Below are positions 55,364-62,348 of a stretch of 64,000 bases of DNA, one piece after another; within the stretch, counting starts at the first letter, position 1, and each line of letters starts with the position of its first letter. Source of the DNA: Microbacterium hominis NBRC 15708 (GTDB lineage Bacteria > Actinomycetota > Actinomycetes > Actinomycetales > Microbacteriaceae). The notes beneath the pieces were generated by a model. The model did no database searches, was not told where the DNA came from, and saw nothing but the letters and a program-made list of their open reading frames with translations. A program made the translations under genes and the position numbers. Where the stretch lies: the NCBI RefSeq assembly GCF_001592125.1, contig NZ_BCWI01000002.1:62001-126000 (forward strand), written 5' to 3'.

Positions 55364-57070
55364 TCAGGCGTGCGCCGCGAGCGCCGGAGCCGGGATCATC
55401 GACTCGAGCACGACGTCGTCGCCCTCCTGATACAGGAGCGTGCGACCCGCGAACGGGCGCATCGGCATGACGGCGCGCGGCAGCGCGCCGGAGGACGCGA
55501 CACGCACGTGCAGCACGCCGTCGGCGCCTGTCGTGATCTCGATGCGCGCCGCGCGCGCACCGGAGTGCTTGACCGCGTTGACGAGGGCCTCGTTGACGAC
55601 CTCGGTGACGATCGGTGCCGCCTCGGAGCGTTCGACGGCAGCGACGGCGCCGTCGTCGATGCGGGTGTCGAGATGCATGATGGGCTCCCAGCCCGCCAGC
55701 ATGCGTCGCAGCTCGCCGCCCGACTCGATCTCGGCGGCGCGCACCGGGGCGATGACCTCGTCGAGGGCGCGATCCGTCTCGGAGCGGAAGCGCGCGATCT
55801 CCCGCGCCGTCGGGGCGTTCTCGTCGACGTGTGCCGCGAAGATCACGCACCGCCCCTGCACCCGTCCGTGCAGGGTGGATGCCGCCTGGAGCAGCGGCAG
55901 CTGCGCGCGGCGCGTGCGGTCGGCGAACTCCCCCGCGGCGCGGGCGAGCTCGACGGTGGAGCGCGCCGCCTCCTCGCGTGCGCGCCGGCGCGTGTCGATG
56001 GCGAGCGCCAGGACGATCGCGGCGAGCGGCATCGCGACCAGCGGGATCAGCATGATGGCGCCCGTGTCGGGCAGCAGCAGGTGTCCGACGGCGGTCGTGG
56101 CGGCGCCGGCGAGGATCCAGACCAGCAGGAAGGCGATGCCGCGGGTGCGCGGCGCAGCCGTCGGCAGCGCGCGCAGCACGGCGCCGGCGGCGAGGTCGAC
56201 GAGCACGACCGCGACGGCCGCGGCGAGCACACCCACGACGTCGGGCAGCGTGACCAGGAACGGCGCGCACATGAAGAGGTAGAGGACGCCGACCCACAGC
56301 AGCGGCGTGGGGTGCAGCCGCTCCACGCCACGGCGGCGCGCGGCCGACAGCGGCCGCGGCGTCCACAGCGCAGGCACCGGAGGGCTGGCCGCAGCCAGCT
56401 CCTCGAGGCGGTGGCTGGCGGTGCGCACCCGCTCGGAGAAGTCGCGGACGGCGTCGAAGTCGACGGTGCCGGCGAGCATCGCGTCGCGTTCGGTGCGCAG
56501 CTCGGCGACCATGCCGCGCACGACCAGTCGCGCATCCCGCTCGTCGTTCAGGACCTGCTGGCTCGCGGCATCCAGTCGACCGAGGGCGTGCGCGAGCCGG
56601 TCGACCGTGGCCCGCGTCTGGGAGTACTCGGTCGTGATGATCGCGATCAGGGAGAAGAGGCCGAACGCGACGACGAGGTTGGTGCCGGTGCGGGCGAGCC
56701 ACACGCCGTTCGAGTGGCCGTGGAAGACGATGCCCACGAGCATCTCGTTCAGGACCGGACGGACGAGGGCGACGGCGACGAGGGTCGTCGTGACGAGGAT
56801 GCCGCGCGCACGGTGATCGCGCATGCGGCGTTCGGCGGCGGCGACGGCGAGGACGGGCAGTGCCAGCAGGGTCCATGCCATCGCGGCGGCCGCGACGCCC
56901 TGGCCGTAACCGTCCGGACGGCCGTCGACGACCGGGACGAGCAGGAGCGTCGCGATCGGCAGCGACACGATGGCGCTCCAGCGCGTGAAGAAACGACCGC
57001 TTCCCGCCGCATCCCAGTACGCTGACACGACGTTGATCGTGCGCGACCCACCGCGGGCCATCAGGTGCAC
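55364..57070 (-). CDS. Membrane protein with degenerate histidine-kinase-like ATPase domain
   Basis: 568 residues. Four membrane helices lie in about residues 28-146, a basic coiled coil at 147-245, a second hydrophobic block at 262-375, and then a cytoplasmic region. Near residue 505 a short N-box-like EALVNAVKHSGA fits a HATPase_c fold (LiaS/DesK-type), but I find no conserved phospho-acceptor His box and the G-box reads VASSG rather than DxGxG. It may be an ATP-binding sensor or an inactive relative. No response regulator is adjacent. Start GTG 57070 (GGA about 8 nt upstream) or ATG 57061. It is divergent from the VanZ gene at 57197. Confidence 0.55.
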   Translation of the reverse strand: MHLMARGGSRTINVVSAYWDAAGSGRFFTRWSAIVSLPIATLLLVPVVDGRPDGYGQGVAAAAMAWTLLALPVLAVAAAERRMRDHRARGILVTTTLVAVALVRPVLNEMLVGIVFHGHSNGVWLARTGTNLVVAFGLFSLIAIITTEYSQTRATVDRLAHALGRLDAASQQVLNDERDARLVVRGMVAELRTERDAMLAGTVDFDAVRDFSERVRTASHRLEELAAASPPVPALWTPRPLSAARRRGVERLHPTPLLWVGVLYLFMCAPFLVTLPDVVGVLAAAVAVVLVDLAAGAVLRALPTAAPRTRGIAFLLVWILAGAATTAVGHLLLPDTGAIMLIPLVAMPLAAIVLALAIDTRRRAREEAARSTVELARAAGEFADRTRRAQLPLLQAASTLHGRVQGRCVIFAAHVDENAPTAREIARFRSETDRALDEVIAPVRAAEIESGGELRRMLAGWEPIMHLDTRIDDGAVAAVERSEAAPIVTEVVNEALVNAVKHSGARAARIEITTGADGVLHVRVASSGALPRAVMPMRPFAGRTLLYQEGDDVVLESMIPAPALAAHA

Positions 57071-57140
57071 CCCAACATTCCTACCCCCAAGTAGTAGTCA
57101 GTGTAGCCATTCGTCTACATGATGGGGAGAGGAAGTTCCT

Positions 57141-57146
57141 TATAAT
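57141..57146 (+). promoter_or_regulatory. Possible -10 TATAAT before VanZ
   Basis: A perfect TATAAT in an AT-rich pocket, 50 bp before ATG 57197; no -35 is recognisable. Confidence 0.35.
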
Positions 57147-57196
57147 CCAGCGTCTATTCCGTCGCACCGGAGCGGCCCCGATTCGAGGAGCCTGAC

Positions 57197-57676
57197 ATGA
57201 CGGACGAGCCCGCTCCGGCACACCGCCGCACCCGGTGGGCGGCGCGCGTGAGGGATCCCCTCGCCTGGCTGTCGGTCTACGCGGTCGCCCTGGCGCTCGT
57301 CGCGTTCTGGCCTGTGCCCGTCGACTCTGGCGCGCGCCCCTTCCTGCGGGCGGTGACGGCGCTGTTCCCCGCGCTGACCTCCGCGCGGATCGAGTTCGTG
57401 GCGAACATCGTCATGTTCGTCCCGCTGGGGTTCCTGCTGACCGTGATCCTGCGACGCCGGCGCTGGATGGTGCTGCCGATCGCGTTCCTCACGACGGTCG
57501 TCATCGAGACCGGCCAGGCGGTCGCGCTCGCCGCCCGCACGCCGAGCGTGCTCGACGTCGTGGCGAACACGGCGGGTGCGTGCGCGGGGATGCTGCTGGC
57601 CGCCCTCGCCGAGCGGCTCGCGCGTGCACGCACGCGACCGCCCGCGGACGCTCCCGAGCCGCCGCGGCGCGGCTAG
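57197..57676 (+). CDS. VanZ family membrane protein
   Basis: 159 residues. The VanZ pattern F-V-A-N-I-V-M-F-V-P-L-G-F-L-L and VIETGQAVALAARTPSVLDVVANTAGACAG is intact, with four membrane helices. VanZ-like proteins can give teicoplanin tolerance, but most family members are of unknown function. ATG 57197 has GAGGAG. Its stop and that of the next, minus-strand gene share the CTAG at 57673-57676. It lies between the ATPase-like gene and the polysaccharide cassette. Confidence 0.85.
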   Translation: MTDEPAPAHRRTRWAARVRDPLAWLSVYAVALALVAFWPVPVDSGARPFLRAVTALFPALTSARIEFVANIVMFVPLGFLLTVILRRRRWMVLPIAFLTTVVIETGQAVALAARTPSVLDVVANTAGACAGMLLAALAERLARARTRPPADAPEPPRRG

Positions 57677-59931
57677 CGACGCGGGCGGACGCCGGGCTCC
57701 GGAGGGCGCGAGGCCTCCTCGACCGCTTCCTCGAGCCACGTCTGCAGGCGCCACGCGGGGACGCGGAACATCCGCGAGATGGTCGACAGCGGATAGCCCG
57801 CCTCGAGCACGGCGGCCACGGCGAACTGTCGCATCGAGTCGAAGTCGCGGTCGGCGAGCGCGCCGGTGCGCAGATCGGCGAGCGAGCGGGGACGCGCTAC
57901 CGGCGCGCCGGATGCGGCGCCGGCGTCCGTCGCGATGCCCGGTGACGGCGACGGTGACGGTGACGGCCCGGATGCGGCGGCGGAGACAGAGGCGCGCGCG
58001 CTCGTGGCCGGTCGCGCCGGGTGCGGCCGCGCGGGCGGCGGCGTCCGAGGTCCTTGCGGAACGGGCTCGGCCGGCGCGTCGGGGGTGACCGCGGGCTCGG
58101 CCGATGCCGGGGCCGTCGCCGGAGCGGCTGCGGGCTCCTCCGTCGATGTCACCGTCCCATCGACGCCGTAGGCCGCGATCCGCTGCTGGCCGTACTGCAC
58201 GATCGCCTGCTCCAGCAGGCGTCGGAGCTGCCGGTGCCGCACACGCCGACGCCACAGCAGCGGCACGCCGACCAGGGGGATGACGAGCACCGACAGCCAC
58301 ATCCACGCCATGGGGTGGGCGTTGAGCCACGTGACGAAGTCGGAACGGAACTCCCACGTGCGCGTGTCGTTGCCCTGGACGGTCGGGGCGGCACCGTCCG
58401 AGGTCGCGACGGCATCCTGACCGATGCCGCCGAGGACGTTCTTCGCGACGGTGACGCGGCCCTCCCCCACGACGGCGACCGCGTTCCCGAGCCCGACGGT
58501 GATGTCGTTGTGTTCCACGTCGGCGACCGAGGCCGCGACGCGCAGCGCCGCCCCCTGCCCGTGGAGGACGTTGCCGGTGACGACGGCCGGCACGACGCCG
58601 TCAGCGATGACGACGGCGGGCTCCGCCGAGGAGGTGAGATCGCAGCCGACGATCTCGAGGCGTTTCGCGGGGCCGTTGGCCCGCACGGCGGCGGCGGTCT
58701 CGCGGGCCGTGACGCCGGTGAGGATCGTGCCGTCCGCCTCCTCGAGGAGCAGTCCGCCGCGGGCGTTGTCCGCGAACGTTCCTCCCTTGACGGCGAACCC
58801 GCTGCTGCGGTCGGTGCCGTAGCCGGCGGCCGTCGGCCCCGTCGCGAGCGCCCGTCCGCTCAGGCGCAGGCCGTACTCGCCCGAATCGCGCACGGTCGCG
58901 TCGCCGATGCCGACGGTCGAAGAGCCGCCGCCCACCTGGATGCCGTCGTCGCCGGACGCGTCGACGTCCACGCCCGAGAGCGCGACGCGCTGCGACTGGC
59001 CGGTGACGGCCACGCCGGAGACCTCGGCGGCGATCGACGAGAAGGAGGTCACCGTAGTGTCGACGACGCCCGAGAGGAAGAGCCCGTAGTGCGAGTCCTC
59101 GCTGGACACCCGCGCGAGGTCGGCCCGCGCCGATCCGGTGTCGCTGCCGGTGACGGCCAGCCCGCCGGTGCGTCCGCTCCAGAACCCGAGGTGGTCCACG
59201 TGCACGTCGGACATCGTCAGCACCCCGTCGCGCACGCGGAGGTAGGCACGCCCATCGTCGGTGGCGTCGTCGGGGGCGCCGGCCTCGGCATCCCACCCCG
59301 TGATCGTGAGCGGCGCATCGGCGCCCCCGTGCAGGTCGAGCGACCCGCCCCAGGCGACGATGCTGACGAAGCCGTCCGACCCGCTGTGCAACCGCAGCGT
59401 CGCACCCGGCTGCACGAGGGAGAGGGTGGCACCGGCACGGACGACGACGTTGCGCGTGAGGGCCCACGTGTTCTCCCCGTCGGGGGCGGCGGCGCCGGCA
59501 TCCACGAGGTCGCTCAGTCCGTAGGGCGCGTCGCGGGCCGCGAGCACGACGGTGCCGAACGTCGAGAGCGCCGCCGGGTCGCCCGGCGCGACGCGGCTCA
59601 GCCCCGCGAGGCGTCCGTCCTCGCGGGCGACGGCGACGGCGGGATCGGGGGCGACGGGCGGCGCGTACGTGCCGGCGGTGACCTGCGCGGCGAGGCCGCT
59701 CATCGCCGTCGCAACGGCGGTGGCGGTTCCCGGAGGAAGCGTCGGCACGGGCGCGGCCGTCGGCGACACCTGATCCCACGGGTACCCCTTCTGGTGGATG
59801 AGGGGACCGACGAAAACGATGAGGAGGACGAAGACGGCGATCGCCGACACCACGACCACCCGCCCGAGCACGTGGCGCGTGAGCGTGGTGTCGCCGCGCT
59901 CTTCGCGGGTGAAGCCGTCGGGCGCGCTCAT
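57673..59931 (-). CDS. Membrane-tethered beta-helix protein with a cytoplasmic HTH-like C-terminus
   Basis: 752 residues. A membrane helix (about 22-45) is followed by a long extracytoplasmic stretch rich in short repeats such as GLAVTGSDTGSARADLARVS, GVAVTGQSQRVALSGVDVDA and GFAVKGGTFADNARGGLLLE, the ladder of a right-handed beta-helix. A second helix (about 541-560) leads to a cytoplasmic tail: a basic helical stretch, a Pro/Ala/Ser linker and, at about 701-737, a segment (AVAAVLEAGYPLSTISRMFR) that looks like a helix-turn-helix. ATG 59931 overlaps the glycosyltransferase stop (ATGA). AlgG-type catalytic DPHD is not present. A polymer-modifying or sensing role is inferred. Confidence 0.7.
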   Translation of the reverse strand: MSAPDGFTREERGDTTLTRHVLGRVVVVSAIAVFVLLIVFVGPLIHQKGYPWDQVSPTAAPVPTLPPGTATAVATAMSGLAAQVTAGTYAPPVAPDPAVAVAREDGRLAGLSRVAPGDPAALSTFGTVVLAARDAPYGLSDLVDAGAAAPDGENTWALTRNVVVRAGATLSLVQPGATLRLHSGSDGFVSIVAWGGSLDLHGGADAPLTITGWDAEAGAPDDATDDGRAYLRVRDGVLTMSDVHVDHLGFWSGRTGGLAVTGSDTGSARADLARVSSEDSHYGLFLSGVVDTTVTSFSSIAAEVSGVAVTGQSQRVALSGVDVDASGDDGIQVGGGSSTVGIGDATVRDSGEYGLRLSGRALATGPTAAGYGTDRSSGFAVKGGTFADNARGGLLLEEADGTILTGVTARETAAAVRANGPAKRLEIVGCDLTSSAEPAVVIADGVVPAVVTGNVLHGQGAALRVAASVADVEHNDITVGLGNAVAVVGEGRVTVAKNVLGGIGQDAVATSDGAAPTVQGNDTRTWEFRSDFVTWLNAHPMAWMWLSVLVIPLVGVPLLWRRRVRHRQLRRLLEQAIVQYGQQRIAAYGVDGTVTSTEEPAAAPATAPASAEPAVTPDAPAEPVPQGPRTPPPARPHPARPATSARASVSAAASGPSPSPSPSPGIATDAGAASGAPVARPRSLADLRTGALADRDFDSMRQFAVAAVLEAGYPLSTISRMFRVPAWRLQTWLEEAVEEASRPPEPGVRPRR

Positions 59932-61163
59932 GACGTGGCCGTCGCCGCCGGAGGGCCGTCCAGACTCGCCTCGGACTGCCCCTCGCCGCCCTGCTGCGTG
60001 GCGGAGCGGGTGAGCCAGCCCTGCTTGTTCATCGTGAACAGGGCGTAGACCTTGATCGGCAGGGCGATGAGGATCGTGACGGCGGCCACGAGCGGCAGGA
60101 CCACGATGTCCTCGGGGCGACGCCAGAGGTGCGAGACGCCGCGGATGCCGCGACCGATGACGACCCACACGAACGCCAGGAGGAGGGCGAGGGCGGGTTG
60201 GGGCGAGCGGATCGAGAGGATGATGTAGGCGACCGCCACTCCCATCGTGAACGGCGTCATCAGGATCTGCATCATCGTCAGCTGGGAGATGAAGGGCGTG
60301 CGGAACACCCATCCTTTCCCGATGGCCGTGAGGTAGCAGCGGTAGGAGTTCCTGCTCCACCGCACCCGCTGCTTCACGAAGGCGCGGAAGGTGGAGGGGA
60401 ACATCGAGAGGGCGCGCGCATTGTCCTGGTGGGTGACGCGGAACCCCTGCGAGAGCACCAGCCAGGTCATCCGCCCGTCGTCGCCGGCGACGCACTCTCG
60501 GCCGAAGAAGACCTCGTGCTCGAGCTGCTCGACCTGCGGGACGATCACGGCCGCGCGATACGCCGCCGTGCGGCCGGACGCGCAGATCACGCCCCCGTAG
60601 CGCGCCATGGCCGGAACGTAGTCGTAGTAGCGGAGGTCGATGATCCAGTCGGCGACCCGCCGCCACACGCTCGACCGCGGGCGGTAGACGTTCTGCCGCG
60701 TGCTGACGGCGCCGACCGCGGGGTCGATGAAGGGCATCTGGATCGCGTCCAGCATCCCCTCCTCCCACGCCGTGTCGCTGTCGACGAAGATGACGAGCTC
60801 GGTGTCGACCATCCGCATCCCGTGACCGAGGGCCGATCTCTTGCCGTGGTGGTGGAACAGCACCGCCTCGACGCCGCGGAGGGCCAGGGCGTCGATCCTG
60901 GCCTTCGCCTCCAGGTCGGCGACGTCGAGCACGATGATGATCCGCGAGGGCCCCTGGCGATGCCAGGTGTGCAGGCAGCGGATGAGGACGTCGGGGTCTT
61001 CGTGGTACGACGGCACGACGACGGTGACGGTGGTGCGATAGTCGTTGACGACCGGTCGCGTCATCATCGCGAGCACCTTGCGGAGGATCCAGAACGACCA
61101 GGAGATCAACCCGAGCACGCCGAAGGGCAGCATCCAGAGCGCATGCTGAGTCAGCAGTTCCAT
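59928..61163 (-). CDS. Processive family 2 glycosyltransferase, polysaccharide-synthase type
   Basis: 411 residues. An N-terminal membrane helix (about 8-30) leads to a GT-A domain: VVVPSYHEDPDVLIRCLHTW, DSDTAW (128-133; DxD), GDDGRMTW (227-234; acidic base) and QRVRW (265-269), the processive-synthase signature seen in hyaluronan, cellulose and Alg8 synthases. Three or four C-terminal membrane helices follow (FTMGVAVAYIILSI, LALLLAFVWVVIG, IVVLPLVAAVTILIALPI). It should polymerise a nucleotide sugar and export the chain. ATG 61163 has GGAGG upstream; a TATGCT -10 box lies at 61202-61207. Coupled to the beta-helix gene by ATGA. Confidence 0.88.
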   Translation of the reverse strand: MELLTQHALWMLPFGVLGLISWSFWILRKVLAMMTRPVVNDYRTTVTVVVPSYHEDPDVLIRCLHTWHRQGPSRIIIVLDVADLEAKARIDALALRGVEAVLFHHHGKRSALGHGMRMVDTELVIFVDSDTAWEEGMLDAIQMPFIDPAVGAVSTRQNVYRPRSSVWRRVADWIIDLRYYDYVPAMARYGGVICASGRTAAYRAAVIVPQVEQLEHEVFFGRECVAGDDGRMTWLVLSQGFRVTHQDNARALSMFPSTFRAFVKQRVRWSRNSYRCYLTAIGKGWVFRTPFISQLTMMQILMTPFTMGVAVAYIILSIRSPQPALALLLAFVWVVIGRGIRGVSHLWRRPEDIVVLPLVAAVTILIALPIKVYALFTMNKQGWLTRSATQQGGEGQSEASLDGPPAATATS

Positions 61164-61250
61164 CGATCCTCCGGGGCTTCGGGGGTCCCCACATCGTGCA
61201 CAGCATATCTACGGCGTGTTCGCGCACGCACGCACGCGCGCAGGCAGGAA

Positions 61251-62264
61251 TCAGCGGCAGGACGGCGACATCGGCGGCGGGGTCGAGGCGCCGTCGGACA
61301 CGTTGTCGCACGTGACCGTGTTGCCCGCCCGCCGCGCGGCGCCGACGACGGTGACGGCGACGGCGGATGCCGAGAGGTCGAAGGTGTTCCGTGACACGGT
61401 GTTCGACGCACCGCTGCGGACCTCGACCGGAGTCGAGATGCTGTGGATCTGGATGCCGTCGCCTGCCGCGACGGTGAGGCGATTGTCCGCCACGAGCCAG
61501 CCGGTGCCCTTGAGGTCGACCACCGAGTCGACGGCGGCGGCATCCGCGATGGAGAGCGTGTTGCCGCTGATCACGCCGTCCGACGTGCCCTCCTTGACGT
61601 CGATGGCCTCGGCGGTGACGTCGAAGACGGTGGTGCCGGTCACCCGGTTGCGGTCGCTGCGGTCGGGTTCGCACGCGGTGACGGTGCACCAGTTCGATGC
61701 GGCGGTGCCGATGTAGACGCCTTCGCCGAACTCCGGCGTGGAGCGGCCGGTGTCGTGGATGACCAGTCCGTCGATCACGTTGTCGCTGCTGCCCGCGCGG
61801 AGGTGGACCGCCTCCTGGCCGGTGCCGGACACCTCCAGACCGGTGAGGGTCGTCGTGGCGACACCGTCCAGCACGATCCCCTTCTGCCCGCCGGTCACCC
61901 GGAAACCGGTGAGCACCCAGTCGGCGACGTGGTCGAGGTGCAACGCGTAGCCGCTGTCGACCGATCCCCCGTCGAGCACCGACGCGCTCGTGCCGCACAG
62001 CGTGATGGGCTCGTCGGCGCCGGAGGTCGTGATCGTGAACGGGCCGCGATAGGTGGCCGCGGCGAGCGCGAGCACGTCGCCGGGTCGCGCGTCGTCGAGT
62101 GCCCGCTGGAGGGCGTCCGCCGAGGGATCGACGGCCCGCGCCTGCGGTCCGCAGGCACCGATCGCCGCGCCGGCCGCGGAGCCGGGAGCGTCCGGAGCGC
62201 ATCCCGCGAGCGCGGCGGCGAGGACACCGAGCGCGGCGACAGCCGCGGCGGCTCGTGTTCGCAT
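61251..62264 (-). CDS. Right-handed beta-helix lipoprotein
   Basis: 337 residues; lipobox LAGC with Cys about 22. The fold shows the ladder of a right-handed beta-helix: GFRVTGGQKGIVLDGVATT, GLEVSGTGQEAVHLRAGSS, FGEGVYIGTAASNW, EAIDVKEGTSDGVISGNTL and DGIQIHSISTPVEVRSG. The FGEGVYIG and EAIDVKEGT pieces recur in a secreted family I recognise from actinobacteria, of unknown activity. ATG 62264 sits 7 nt after a CATACT box. The gene ends 87 bp before the glycosyltransferase gene, and they are probably functionally linked. Confidence 0.75.
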   Translation of the reverse strand: MRTRAAAAVAALGVLAAALAGCAPDAPGSAAGAAIGACGPQARAVDPSADALQRALDDARPGDVLALAAATYRGPFTITTSGADEPITLCGTSASVLDGGSVDSGYALHLDHVADWVLTGFRVTGGQKGIVLDGVATTTLTGLEVSGTGQEAVHLRAGSSDNVIDGLVIHDTGRSTPEFGEGVYIGTAASNWCTVTACEPDRSDRNRVTGTTVFDVTAEAIDVKEGTSDGVISGNTLSIADAAAVDSVVDLKGTGWLVADNRLTVAAGDGIQIHSISTPVEVRSGASNTVSRNTFDLSASAVAVTVVGAARRAGNTVTCDNVSDGASTPPPMSPSCR

Positions 62265-62301
62265 GCGCACGAGTATGACATCCCGGGCGCGCGGGTCCGC
62301 G

Positions 62302-62341
62302 CCCGGGGGTTCCGACCGGCGCGCCCGCCGGAACCCCCGGG
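62302..62341 (-). terminator. Terminator of the amidase gene
   Basis: CCCGGGGGTTCCG (62302-62314) pairs with 62329-62341 over a GC-rich loop, just past the stop at 62349. Confidence 0.8.
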
Positions 62342-62348
62342 ACACGTC

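Noticed and set aside
61222..61245. CACG-type microsatellite between the lipoprotein and glycosyltransferase genes
   Set aside because: Short and imperfect; common by chance at this base composition.
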